NCBI GenBank assembly: GCA_027924585.1
Contig: BSBM01000871.1
Coordinates: 806,001-870,000 of the forward strand
Source: Larix kaempferi
Lineage: Eukaryota; Streptophyta; Pinopsida; Pinales; Pinaceae
Direction: 5' to 3'
Length of the DNA stretch: 64,000 nt
The notes under the pieces are model-generated. The model worked only from the letters and a program-made list of their open reading frames with translations. It ran no database searches and was not told where the DNA came from. The position numbers were made by a program, and so were the translations under genes. Below, one piece after another: positions 44,878-57,099 of this stretch; position 1 is the first letter of the stretch; every line of letters begins with the position of its first letter.

Positions 44878-46780
44878 AGGGAGATCTAGTATGTCGAGTG
44901 TTTGTCGATATTATTGTCATCCATTAATAAAATGTAATAATAAAAAGTGTCGATATAATTGTCGGCCATTAATAAAATGTAATAATAAAAAGTAAAATGT
45001 AATAATATGAGGGAGATCTTGTATGTCGAATGTTTGTCGATATTATTGTCGGCCATTAATAAAATATAATAATAGAAAGTAAAAAATAATAATATGAGGG
45101 ATTTGAACCTTAATAAAAAAAATGGTTGCATTGATTTCAACAATGCGTAAAACAAATATTAGAAATATAAGAAGTAAAAAGATAAAAAAAATAGCTGACA
45201 TAAAAAGTAGAAACATGGTTACATTGATTTCAACAATGTCTAAAATAAATATAAGAAATATAAGAAGTAGAAACATGGTTGCATTGATTTCAAAAAAAAT
45301 TACTATAACCGACATAAGAAATAGAAAAAATAGAAGGGATTTGAATCAGAAATATAAGAAGTAAAAAAAGATAAAGAATAGCTCACATAAAAGGTAGAAA
45401 CATGATTGCATTGATTTCAACAAGGCCTAAAACAAATATTAAAAATATAAAAAGTAAAAAAGATAAAGAATAGCTAACATAAAAAGTAGAAATAAAAGAA
45501 AGAAGTAAAAAATATATTATAGTAGCCATAAAAAAGTAGAAACAAAAGAAGTAAAATAAATACTATAGCCAACATAAGAAATAAAAAAAATAGAAGGGAT
45601 TTGAACCTTAAGCCCAATCATCTCACTACTTACCAATATACAACAAACAAATAGTCTCAAAAAACACAAGATGCATATTGGTTTGATAAAGAAGTAAAAA
45701 TGATAAAGAAGTAAAAAATATTATAGCTGACATAAAAAGTAGAAATATAAGAAATAAAATAAATAAGTAAAAAAATATTATAGCTGGCATAAAAAGTAGA
45801 AATATAAGAAATAAAATAAAGAAGTAAAAAATATATTATAATAGACATAAGAAGTAGAAACAAAATAAATACAAAAAAATTACTATACCCGACATAAGAA
45901 ATAGAAAAAATAGAAGGAATTTGAACCTTAATAAAAAAAACATGGTTGCATTGATTTCAACAATGGGAAAAAAGATAAAGAAGTAAAAAATATTATAGTT
46001 GACATAAAAAGTAGAAATATAAGAAATAAAATAAAGAAATAAAAAATATATTATAGTAGACATAAGAAGTAGAAACCAAAAAAGTAAAAAAAAAAATACT
46101 ATAACCAACATAAGAAATAGAAAAAATAGAAGGGATTTGAACCTTAAGTCCAATCATCTCACTACTTATCAATAGACAACAAACAAATGTTCTTAAAAAA
46201 CACAAGATCTCCCTCAATGCATTGTTTTTCTTTTTTACATGTATGCATTGAATTCATCAATTTAATAAAAAACATTGTTGCATTGATTTCAACAATGCAT
46301 TGTTTAATAAACCACAAACAAATGTTCTTCAAAAACACAAGATGCATATAATTTCTTCAAAAACACAAGATGCATATTAATTTGTTTATTTGCATTGATT
46401 TCAATAATACATTTTTTTTTGTTATTTGCATCTAAAACTCCAAGCAAAAACGATTTTGAACCTTGGTCTCTAGGTTAACACAAGCCCAATAACCTTACTG
46501 CTTACCAATAGACCACACACAAATGTTGTCAAAGAACACAAGATGCATATTTATTTGATTCATTGCATTGATTTTAGCAATGCATATTTTTTTTTTTTAC
46601 ATGTATGTATTCAATTTAGCAATTTAATAAAAAAGTAAAAAATTTGCATTGATTTCAACAATGTATTGTTTTTTGTTATTTACATTTATACATTGAATTT
46701 ATCTATTTAATAGAAAAACTATTTGCAATGATTTCAACATATTAAAGTTGTTTTTTCTCTATTTTAGGGTATAATGTGGA
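44878..46780. repeat. AT-rich array of tRNA-like/SINE-like and hairpin repeats inside the Helitron-like insertion
   Basis: At the left are three copies of TGTCGATATTATTGTCGGCC plus ATTAATAAAATGTAATAATA. Then a degenerate ~55-bp unit (GAAGTAAAAAATATTATAGC, TGACATAAAAAGTAGAAA) repeats through 45120-46120. Three minus-strand tRNA-like heads (ATTGGTAAGTAGTGAG...AGGTTCAAATCCC) lie at about 45597-45655, 46131-46190 and 46445-46520. About ten copies of TGCATTGATTTCAACAATGC are scattered from 45125 to 46740. The frames on both strands are Ile/Leu/Phe/Lys-rich by composition and not genes. Confidence 0.65.
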
Positions 46781-46859
46781 TCCTCATGATAAAAAGAATC
46801 ATTAGAACATATAGAAGAATCTATAAAACACGACCGTGAACTAAAGAGGTCGTGAAGAA

Positions 46860-47429
46860 GTGTTATTTGTACAAAGAGATTCTCAAAAGCATGAATGGGA
46901 GATAATTTCAGGGTTATATAGGAATCAGTATATAAATACCAATAAATATGACATAATTAGATACATGGAATGTGATAAAAAGGAAAATTGTAACTCTAAT
47001 TTTGTTGATATGGAAACTTCCAATCGTGCACTACAATTCATATATGAAAACCGACAATTGAATGACATTGTTCATAATAATCGTACTCAAAATTATTCAA
47101 TTGAAATCTTAGCGGAGAAGCAAAGAAAATCATTTGAGATTATTCTTGAGCATTACAGAGGTGGGAACAATGAATCACTATGAATGATTATCCAAGGAAC
47201 TATAGGTACAAGAAAATCTTACTTGATTGGAGCTATTAGACAAACACTAGAAATTGATTATTTTCCAGATAAGTCACCATTACTTCTTTTGGCCCCAACC
47301 AGTGTTGCAACGTTTAATATATCTACATCAACAGTGCAAAAACAAAAATGGGGATTAACATTGGAGAAGGAAACTATAAATATTGGAAGCAAAGAACGAC
47401 GGGGACTCCCATTTACATCAATATCATGA
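46860..47429 (+). pseudogene. Pif1-like Helitron helicase fragment
   Basis: The frame 46860-47183 and, after a TGA, 47184-47429 read SIEILAEKQRKSFEIILEHY, then MIIQGTIGTRKSYLIGAIRQ and SPLLLLAPTSVATFNIS. This is the start of the Helitron/Pif1 SF1 helicase: the Q-motif region, Walker A and motif Ia. Walker A is damaged (GTIGTRKS instead of a GTAGTGKS-type loop), so ATP binding is unlikely. The remaining helicase motifs are absent and the frame is lost after about 47400. Confidence 0.8.
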
Positions 47430-47753
47430 GTAAAAGGTCTAGATGGTCTTCCTCCTTTAACATATCATCGATACGAGAAGATGACAAAGGGAGCAGGAGT
47501 GGAATCAAGAAAAAAGGAAGAAGAAATATCAAAGTTGATCACATTGTAATATATTTGATCAAATCTCTTGAGGTGCAAACCTTTGCTTTCCTTCACTAAA
47601 AAAAGGTGCAAACCTTTGCTTTAACAATTTACTGAATCCTTAATACTTATTACTTACATTATGATAATCCTCATAATTCTATCTGTGTTTTCAACTTAAC
47701 ATTTTCCTTACAATGCTGATCAAACTCCAGTTTTGTGTCACCGCCCACAACTA

Positions 47754-47932
47754 AACCAGCCTAGATCCAAATCCTAGGCTCTATCAAGCGCCGAGAGGGA
47801 TCAAATCTCCCGAGGTGCAAACCTCTTCTCAGGCATTGCACTCAAGGAGCTTTTCAAGGAGAGGTTTGCACCTCGGGATATTTCATCCCTCTCGGCGCTT
47901 GATAGAGCCTAGGATTTCGATCTAGGCTGGTT
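47754..47932. repeat. Long palindrome (foldback MITE-like) at the 3' end of the insertion
   Basis: AACCAGCCTAGATC...GATCTAGGCTGGTT. Arms of about 75 bp, nearly perfect, contain CTATCAAGCGCCGAGAGGGA and GAGGTGCAAACCTC; the loop is about 30 bases. A relative is at 60938-61087 and a fragment (TTGAGGTGCAAACCTTTGC) at 47569-47587. Confidence 0.85.
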
Positions 47933-48330
47933 AGAAACAATGGTAAACTACCTCATGGTAGAGGGCCTATGTTCCAAATTAAACGTTGTGACACCATTTG
48001 TTGCAATTTCAGCATTTGTATGGAAATCCCTACTCAAGGAACTTCGGGAAGGGCATTATCAAAATGCTCTGATTTGTACAAATATCAGCAAATCCAAGGA
48101 GGTCGCTTTTGAATTGGGCAATATGAACCAGATAATGACACAAGTGCAAATATGTAACGACCATGAGTGGATAGAATTAAGTGATGTAAAATTTAACTAT
48201 AATTGCTCAGCCCGTTCAAAGTGGGGAATTTCATACACATATACATAGCTTTATGGAATAGTTGCAATGCCAGAAGCGGATATTCATTGCAATATGCAAA
48301 GTATTTTCCTGAGATGCTCTTCAAATTTGG

Positions 48331-51111
48331 ATGAATTTCAACATATGGATGAAATTTGGATAACTATTGTAATAATCATCTGATAAACAGGTAAAATAAT
48401 CATTTTTATAACCCTGGTTTTCCTTGATTATTTCATAAATGAAAAGTCTACGTGAAATTTAAGAAATAAAAAAGATAAAGAAAGCAGTTGTATGAGATAT
48501 TTTAACCGAGGAATTGACACTGGGCATGGTGGTAAGTGTTTCTCCCTGCACAAACTTGTAATACATTTTGCTATCTTGCCTTTGGTATTGGTGTTGGTTC
48601 AATGACTAGCTTTATAATCCTAGTCCATAAATATAACTATGTCCTGTGACATGGTTGTTAAGGATGTATCCCTTAGCCTCAGTACAACCAAAGAATCATG
48701 TTTCTAAAAGTATACTGACATGGGAGCACCTGTATTAGTGGAAGCAATTAAGTGGGAATTCTACGTAAATAAATCTCTTCGCTTCATTTCTTTGGTCTTA
48801 ATAATTTCAATTGCAGGCCTCTGATCTATGGTTTCAGCTTCCAAGCAGAAAATACAAAAAAATTGTTGAAGTCCCGCACTCACTCAACTGAGAAGGGGGG
48901 CGTGGTGGAGGTGCATGTGCTTGTGCCTGCACCACTGGCTTTGAGGACTTGATTTGAAGTGGTCCTGAGCACTGCTGCAATCGTGCATTCAACTGATGGT
49001 ATGCTTCTTAATCTTTTCAGTAAATTTCGCTCATATCAATAAATATACAATATCTGTCTTTGTAATTGTGAAAGAACAAGATGGATAAGTGAAGCACTGG
49101 TTCTGAAGTGAAGCGATGGCTCTGTATATATAACTTATGCATCCATATTTTTTTATTATCAATTCAAGGCGGTGCAGGTGCATGAACCTGAATGAACTAA
49201 GGCGGTGTAGGGAAGTGGAGTCCTTCGTTGTGATCCTGCTATCAATGCTATATAACTGTGTCTTGAAATTGCTGAGTCCATTCCGGCTAGCCATGTGAAA
49301 TGTCTTAAGTAGAGCTTCTTTCTAGCACTAACTACCAAGAGTTCATTTTTTCTTTAGTAGTTTTGAAACATCATTGATGCTCTTAAACAAAGAAATTTTC
49401 ATTTTACATTTTTTTGCTTTCTTTCTCTTTACTATAGTCAACCCATAAAAATATAGACTAACATCATTAATATAATTCTACCAGTAAGTCAATAGAAAAA
49501 TCATCTGGAACACTAGTTCTATTCTATTTGGGCATGGCAAGGTTCCCCAATTGAAGGAAACACACATAATTTGAATACATGTAACGAATAAAATTGAAGA
49601 TGAAAATTTGATAAACATGATTGGTAACCTGGTCATAGGCAAGAAATCCTTGGTATTTCAAGAAATAGCAGTCAGTTGTTCCGAGGGTTGCTTGGGATGG
49701 CTGTGTGTTTGAGTAATCACTCCAAAAACGAAACAGTATTTATTTTCATCATATGGCTTCACCTTGAGTGGTGAGCTAATGGGAGGAAGCAACTACTGCT
49801 TTGACCAGAACTACTTCGAACAGAAGGATCGAAGCAACATCTACGAGATATGAAGAGTTAACATGTTGATTGTTTAAGGTCGTAACTTGGAAATAGCATG
49901 GAATATAGATTGGATAGATATATCCATAATACTCTATAAAATTAAATCCATATAGTCTAAGCCCTAAATATTTATTTGCTTAAGGGGGGAGCAAGGTCAT
50001 GCATAGAGTTGCATTCAACATCTATGAGAGTGGGCATATAATAGGTTCAACAAGTAGGCATATAACAGGTTCAACACTGTATGGATTTCGTCTAAATTTT
50101 CATGCTTGTTTTTCAGATCTGCACACTATTGTAATCATTCTTGCGGGCTACGAGCTTTGAAATCGACCATTCCACCAAAGTGGATATGTATCCCTAGCAA
50201 GCATCGATACTTGGCATACCGGGCGTAAACTGGACTTGGATATCTGAAGGCACTAAGGATAGCACTCAATATTTGCAACAGGAAATGAGTACCAAGCGTC
50301 AACTATGTTTTGCAGAGAAGTGGAAATATTTTATACAGGAAGTGAGTACCAGGATTCAACCTTTTTTTTATAGAGAAGTAGAAAGATTTATAGTATATTT
50401 CATTTGATAAAAATATGTTGTACATTAGTAGGCCTAAGTATGTATATTTTATATGATAAATATGTATAACAATGGTGCTAAATACCTGCATCTGTTGCAG
50501 CTTGTAGTAGATTATGCTCATCATTATTTGGCCACTTGAAGACGCCCAACCCATCCCATCAATCTTTGGCCATTTGAAGATGCCCTGCATGAATCAAATG
50601 AAATATGAACATCAAGCTAGTCGATCAGTTGGCTATGAACAATGATTTTTACAAATATGGGTGTAGGCATATGGATGAAGGATTATGGATAAGGCGGTGC
50701 ATGTAGTGATATGGATGAAGGATTATGGATGAGGCGGTGCACGTAGTGATATGGATGAGGCGATGCAATGGCGGTGGTACAATTCAATGATGGTAAGTTC
50801 AAGCATGACGGTGGTTGTGGCACTACAGTCAATGGCCTTGCCATTATTACAATATTTAATAGCTTCAAGAACTTAATGATTGAACTTAGCATTAATTCTT
50901 GAACTTAGCATTAAATAATGAAATAAATCATTGGGAATAACTCAAACCATAGTCTGCAAGATAGACTTATACAGTTCCTATGGCAATAATGGTTCAAACT
51001 ATAATCCAATCAACTTCGAGAAAAAATCGATTTTTGTATTAATTAATTGAAAATTAGTTTGGAACTTTGGTTAAAAGCATATATTGCATTTCAGGCAACG
51101 CAAAACTAATT
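48331..51111. other. Non-coding remainder of duplication copy 1
   Basis: No gene recognised. At about 50669-50765 a ~41-bp unit (ATATGGATGAAGGATTATGG plus ATAAGGCGGTGCATGTAGTG) is repeated twice and partly a third time. Small ORFs are shared with copy 2 without any recognisable domain. Confidence 0.6.
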
Positions 51112-54100
51112 AGATTGTTTCCAATTTAATTTAGTTTGTTGGAACGTTAAATTACCACAGAACATGTATTAACTCCCCAAAAGTGGAATAATATGTTGAT
51201 ACTAGAAATTAGCTATGGCACTAAATTGCAAAACTCGATGAATGACCTGAGAAACGTGGCTCTTCTAGTCACATCCGCAACCTACAGAAATGCTAAGCTC
51301 AGGATTATTATAATTAATATCAATGTAATTTCATATCGTGTTTATTATGAAAAATGCTAACCTCGGGATTAATATAATTAATATCAATGTAATTTCATAT
51401 CATGCTTGTCATGAAAAATTATAGCCACTGGAATGCAATCGTGTTGTGTGGTTGAACAATAAGTTATATATAAGGCAGTAAAAAAAAGTAAAATGTGGAA
51501 TCTCCAACAAAATAGGTATGGCCACGTTTAATCCATGCAAAGTGAGAGAGTCACCAAGGCAACTACAATCGCCACATTTCGGTCATGCACGTTAGCTCCC
51601 TAAGGAAACCACCAGCTCTACTAAACGTTTCCCTCATCATGCAGTCGGAGAAAATTAGAGTTAATCACTTGATTAAAGCATTAAGGATGTAAGGGATGCT
51701 ACTGACATGGCCAAATGTATCAGGGATGTCCGTGGAGCAACAAGTCTGTGCGGGTTATTACCACTTGAGAGAAACTTGGGAAGTTTAGTTCATAAGACCT
51801 CAAAGCATCATCTTGAGAATAGTTGTTGTTAAAGCCAGCTCGGGTACTTTGATCTAACATCTAAGCATGCACTGCTTATCAATTTTCATGGTGATCAATT
51901 AAACTTACATAGCCATGTTTGAACTTTGTATTGCAGTTTACAAGGTTCAAATGTGGAGGAGTTGCCATTGGGGTGAGTTGGTCTCATGTTCTGGAGATGC
52001 ATTCTCGGCTTATATTTCATCCAAGAGAGCGGATAAAGCTACAGGAGAAACAAATGTAAGCGATTCCCTCCGATAATATGTACAAGACATCTAGCAGAAA
52101 AGTCAAAATGGACTCCAAACAATCAATTTCACGGAGATCTTTGGATGAATAGACAACAAGAAAATACCATGATGGAAGCGGATTCTTTCAGGTTATTAGA
52201 AACAATGGTAAACTACCTCATGGCAGAGGCCCTATATTCCAAATCAAACGTTGTGACACCCTTTGTTGCAATTTCAGCATTTGTATGGAAATCCCTACAG
52301 AAGGAACTTCGTGAAGGGCATTATCAAAACGCTCTGATCTGTACAAATATTAGCAAATCCAAGGAGGTCGCTTCTGAATTGGGAAATATGAACCAGATAA
52401 TGACACAAGTGAAAATATGTAAGGACCATGAGGGGATAGAATTAAGTAATGTAAACTTTGTATATAATTGTTCAGCCTGTTCAAAATGGGGAATTCCATA
52501 GACAGATATACATAGCTTTATGGATCAGTTGCAATGCCAGAAGTGGATATTCATTGCAATCTGCAAAGTATTTTCCTGAGATGCTCTTCAAATTTGGATG
52601 AACTGCAACATATGGATGAAATTTGGATAAGTATTGTGATAATCATCTGATAAACAGGTAAAATAATCATTTTTATAAACTTGGTTTTCCTTGATTGTTT
52701 TGGAAATGAAACGTTTCTGTGAAATTTAAGAAATAAAAAAGGTAAATAAAGCAATTGTATGAGATATTTTACCCGAGGAATTGACGTTGGGCATGGTGGT
52801 AAGTGTTTCTCCCTGCACAAACTAGTAATACATTTTTCTATCTTGCCTTTGTTATTGATGTTGGTTCAATGACTAGCTCTGCCTTGTATACATTTTGCTA
52901 TCTTTCCTTTGGTATTGGTGTTGGTTCAATGACTAGCTTTATAATCCCGGTCCATAAATATAAATGTGTTTGTGACATGGTTATTAAGGATGTATCCCTT
53001 AGCCTTGGTACAACCAAAGAATCATGTTTCTAAAAAGATACTGACATGGGAGCACCTATATCAGTGGAAGCAATTAAGTGGGAATTCTACGTAAATAAAT
53101 CTCTTCACTTCATTTATTTGGTCTTAATAATTTCAATTGCAGGCCTATGATCTATGGTTTCATCTTCCAAGCAGAAATACAAAAAAGTTGTTGTAGTCCC
53201 ATACTCGCTCAACTAAGAAGGGGGGTGTGGTGGAGATGCATGTCCCTGTTCCTACACCACTGGCTTTGAGGACTTGATTTGAAGTGGTCATGAGCACTGC
53301 TGCAATCGTGCATTCAACTGATGGTATGCTTCTTAATATTTTTAGTAAATTTTGCTCATATCAATAAATATACAATCTCCATCTTTGTAATTGTAAAAGA
53401 ACAAGATGGATAAGTGAAGCACTGGTTCTGAAGTGAAGTGATGGCTCTATATATATAACTTATGCATCCATATTTTTTTATTATCAATTCATGGCGTTGC
53501 AGGTGCATGAACCTGAATGAACTAAGGCGGTGTAGGGCGGTGCAATCCTCTATTGTGAGCCTGCTATTAATGCTATATAAATGTGTCTCTAAATCGCTCA
53601 GTCCATTCCACCTAGCCATGTGAAATTTCTTAAGTAGATCTTCTTTCTAGCACTAACTGCCAAGAGTTCATTTTTTCTTTAGTAGTTTTGAAACATCATT
53701 GATGCTCTTAAACAAAGAAATTTGCATTTTACATTTTTTTGCTTTCTTGCTCTTTACTACAGTCTACCCATAAAAATATAGACTAACATCATTAATATAA
53801 TTCTACCAGTAAGTCAATAGAAAAATCAGCTGGAACACTAGTTCTATTCTATTTGGGCATGGAAGGGGTCCCCAATTGAAGGAAAAACACATAATTTGAA
53901 TACATGTAATGAATAAAATTGAAGATGAAAATTTGATAAACATGATTGGTAACCTGGTCGTAGGGAAGAAATCCTTGGTCTTTCAGGAAATAGCAGTCAG
54001 TTGTTCTAAGGGTTGCTTGGGATGGATGTGTGTTTGAGTAATCACTCCAAAAATGAAACAATATTTATTTTCATCATATGGCTTCACCTTGAGTGGTGAA

Positions 54101-55393
54101 CTAATGGGAGGAAGAAACTACTGCTTCGACCAGAAGGATCGAAGCAACATCTACGAGATATGAAGAGTTAACATGTTGATTGTTTAAGGTCATAACTTGG
54201 ATAGAGCATGTAATATAGATTGGATAGCTATATCCATAATACTCTATAAAATTAACTCCATATAGTCTAATCCCTAAACATTTATTTGCTTAAGGGTGGA
54301 GCAGGGTCATGCATAGCGTTGCATTCAACATCTATGCGAGCGGGCATATAACAGGTCCAACAAGTAGGCATATAATAGGTTCAACACTGTATGGATTTCG
54401 TCTAAATTTTCATGCTTGTTTTTCAGATCTGCACATTGTTATAATCATTCTTGAACTCGACCATTCCACCAAAGTGGATATGTATCCCTAGCAAGCATCG
54501 ATACTTGGCATCCCGGCCTGATGTCAAAGTGGAGTTGGATATTTGAAGGCACTAAGGATAGCACTCAATATTTGCAATAGGAAATGAGTACCAAGCTTCA
54601 ACAATGTTTTGCAGAGAAGTGGAAAGATTTTATACAAGAAGTGAGTACCAGGATTTAACCTTTTTTTGCAGATAATTAGAAAGATTTTATAGTGTATTTC
54701 ATTTGATAAAAATATGTTGTACATTAGTAGGCCTAAGTATCTATATTTTATATGATAAATATGTATAACAATGGTGCTAAATACCTGCATTTGTTGCGTC
54801 TTGCAGTAGATTATGCTCATGATTCTTTGGCCACTTGAAGACGCCCCGCTCATCAATCTTTGGCCATTTGAAGACGCCCTGCATGAAGCAAATGAAATAT
54901 GAACATCAAGCTAGTCGATCGGTTGGTTATGAACAATGATTATCACAAATATGGATGCAAGCATATGGATGAAGGATTATGGATGAAGGATTATGGATGA
55001 AGGATTATGGATGAGGCAGTGCACATAGTGATATGGATGAGGCGATGCAATGGCGGTGGTACCATTCAATGTTGGTAAGTTCAAGCATGAAGGTGGTTGT
55101 GGCGCTGCAATCAATGGCTTGGCCATTATTACAACATTTAATAGCTTCAAGAACTTAATGATTGAACTTAGCATTAATTATTGAACTTAGCATTAAATAA
55201 CCAAATAAATCACTAGGAATAACGCAAACCATAGTCTGCAAGATAGACTTATAATACAGTTCCTACGGCAATAACAGTTCAAACTATAATCCAATCAACT
55301 TCGAGAAAAAATCGATTTTTATATTAATTAATTGAAAATTAGTTCGGAACTTTGGTTAAAGGCATATATTACATTTCAGCCAATGCAAAACTA
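51112..55393. repeat. Copy 2 of the 4.28-kb tandem segmental duplication
   Basis: Head-to-tail with copy 1 and without the Helitron-like insertion. Relative to copy 1 it has a ~54-base local duplication near 52870-52930 (TTGCTATCTTKCCTTTG and GGTTCAATGACTAGC words repeated). At 54965-55011 the 15-bp unit ATGGATGAAGGATT is expanded where copy 1 has the 41-bp unit. From 52650 to 55393 I see no gene. Confidence 0.92.
51937..52640 (+). pseudogene. BAHD-type acyltransferase pseudogene, copy 2
   Basis: After a plausible 93-bp intron (51844-51936) the exon reads FTRFKCGGVAIGVSWSHVL. A missing base then destroys the expected GDAFSA after the catalytic His, in both copies, so the defect predates the duplication. 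A further frame gives CTRHLAEKSKWTPNNQFHGD and LWMNRQQENTMMEADSFRLL. It continues as the open stretch 52145-52501 with VTPFVAISAFVWKSLQKELR, ICTNISKSKEVASELGNMNQ and a stop after KWGIP. BAHD enzymes transfer acyl groups from CoA thioesters. The GDLW word after the HXXXD region hints at CER2-like proteins involved in wax elongation. No DFGWG motif is seen; exon 1 was not identified. Confidence 0.62.
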
Positions 55394-57099
55394 ATGCTTA
55401 GTCAACCACGATCGAATACAATGAGTACCATGACCTTCGGCATAGCCTAATAAGACTTTTGAGTCTTGGACCTATCAACACAAAAGTAGTTTATATCTCT
55501 AAATAAGCTCTATCATCGCAAGAAGGCTCTTTTCTCATTTAAGAATACAAGGATGATGATTTATCCTCTCAACGTGCTTTTTCACTATTTTGATTATCAT
55601 TAGATCCAAGGATATTCCAATTCTTATATATAAATGGTTTTATTTTCGATGTTCGATTTGTATGTAGGGCTTTTGCATTTTGCATTTGTTATTGATGTTT
55701 AGAAGACATGAATGAAGGTCATTTGGGTCTAATTGTTTTGACAGATGGCTTCCATAAATAGATTTTGATAGGATACACAATGGTTCTAAGCGTGCTTTGG
55801 ACATGAATTCAAGAGGCTAAATTAATTTATATTTTGATTTCAAACTTGAATTATCAAATATTTAAAAAAAATCTTGAAAAAAAATGTTGAATAATTTGTA
55901 ACAACATTACAAATGCACATTCATATTAACATCTCTTAGAAACTTAGAGATAGTTATCATTATTATTATTTGATGTGCGCCTTAGGGTTTTGAGCTAGCA
56001 TAATTTGGATGTATCATATTTTGCTTATGTTGTGGATAATGAAATAAAAAAATATTGATTATAGATTTAATATGTAAATAAATCCATTTTTTTAAAAAAA
56101 CATTTCCAAGAAATAAAGTTATGTCTTGTTGTTTGTTTTTCCAAATTTTGATTATTGCGCTAAGCAGACATATTTCTACAGCCTGGATGGGGAGGAAGTG
56201 TCTGTCTATCCCATAAAATAATAAATAAATATATAAAAACAAAAAATAAGAATGCAAGAATCAATGTGCTATAGTATAGTGGAGCTCGGGTGTGGGAAAT
56301 GTCCATCAATATGCTATAGCATAGTAGTGAGAGAGATGTAGTTTAGTGGTGAAAGGTTTGTAGAATTGATCCCTCTCAACGCTTTCTAGAAACGGATTTA
56401 AATAAATATATACTTGTATTAGTTATCTTAAAATGTAATCAAAATTCACATCAATAAAAAAAAATATAACTAATGACAAAATTCTAAAATAAAATTATTT
56501 AATTTGTTTATTTTTCAAAATTCTAATAATTTTCATTATTTAAAAATATTTAAAAATCTTTAATATATAAATTAATAATCAAAATTTACATCAATATAAA
56601 AAATATATAACTTATATTAAAGTATAAGTAAAAAATATATAACTTATATTAAAGTATAAGTAATTTTTTTATACTTTGTAAAAAAAACTCCTCAAAATAT
56701 CTCTCACACTCACAAGTAACTTGACTTAGTTACTCACATGAATATGACAACCTTATGGAAGAAGGCATATGGAAATGTGACATTTTGAACCATGGAACGA
56801 TTCCATGATTGATACATATGGTTGATGATTGAAAGGGGTAAATGTGGTGTAGGATGAAACATGGGAATTTTCCATATGTCCCTTCTTGAGCATATATCAA
56901 GACCTACTATAATATGTGTATGAAATAGGTAAATCTTGGCACTTGGCTTGTTTTGAACTACGAGTTATGGTGTAACTTTCCTCGAGGTGAATGAATGAAA
57001 TGAATGATTTTTCTAATGGGAGTGTTGATAATTTATGTATAATTGCGTTTATCAAAAATATGTGTATATTAAAATTAAATGATATTGTTGATTTTCATT
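55394..57099. other. AT-rich intergenic DNA, no gene
   Basis: Contains a short tandem repeat of AAAATATATAACTTATATTAAAGTATAAGT (about 56605-56665, two copies). GATCCCTCTCAACGCTTTCTAGA (56369) echoes the CCCTCTCGGCGCTTGATAG word of the palindrome family. No coding signal. Confidence 0.55.

Larger units (their letters stand above)
44846..47930 (+). mobile_element. Helitron-like 3085-bp insertion
   Basis: Comparison with the empty site in copy 2 (GGTTA/TTAGAAAC at 52195/52196) gives exact ends: left flank GGTTA, element TTGCGTGG...GGCTGG, right flank TTAGAAAC. Insertion between A and T without target duplication and a CTGG (CTRR) 3' end are Helitron traits. The start is TT, not the canonical TC. 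The first 28 bases form a hairpin (TTGCG...CGCAA with AGAG/CTCT inside). The 3' end is a ~175-bp palindrome. It contains a Pif1-type helicase fragment and an AT-rich array of SINE-like and hairpin repeats, and is non-autonomous in this form. Confidence 0.65.
44586..48330 (+). pseudogene. BAHD-type acyltransferase pseudogene, copy 1, split by a transposon
   Basis: The second exon opens with FTRFKCGGVAIG and the region of the HXXXD motif. The His is visible in SHVL, but a one-base deletion in the GD codons removes the frame, and the preceding Trp is Gly. The following frame carries HGD-LWM-like words. The gene is then cut at 44845 by the 3085-bp insertion and resumes at 47931. There, 47940-48248 encodes VTPFVAISAFVWKSL and ICTNISKSKE, the region that in BAHD enzymes follows the central loop. 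The DFGWG motif is not found. Family calling rests on the CGG-HXXXD and TPF-AxSAxxWKS landmarks; a CER2-like member is possible. Confidence 0.6.
43753..51111. repeat. Copy 1 of a 4.28-kb tandem segmental duplication
   Basis: ATTGTTTCCAATTTAATTTAG begins the unit at about 43755 and again at about 51114. AATTAGTTTGGAACTTTGG near 51050 matches AATTAGTTCGGAACTTTGG near 55340 at the other end. Copy 1 is 7359 bp; subtracting the 3085-bp insertion at 44846-47930 leaves 4274 bp, against 4282 bp in copy 2. Divergence is a few percent with small indels. The unit carries an acyltransferase pseudogene in its first part; 48.3-51.1 kb holds no gene. Minus-strand frames at 49031-49294 and 50303-50590 recur in copy 2, but only because the DNA is duplicated. 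Confidence 0.92.

Noticed and set aside
49031-49294. 87-codon minus-strand frame, conserved at 53356-53619
   Set aside because: Conservation is explained by the tandem DNA duplication. Changes between copies alter amino acids freely and no domain is recognisable.
50303-50892. Minus-strand frames shared with 54524-55174
   Set aside because: Same reason; part of the frame lies in a minisatellite.
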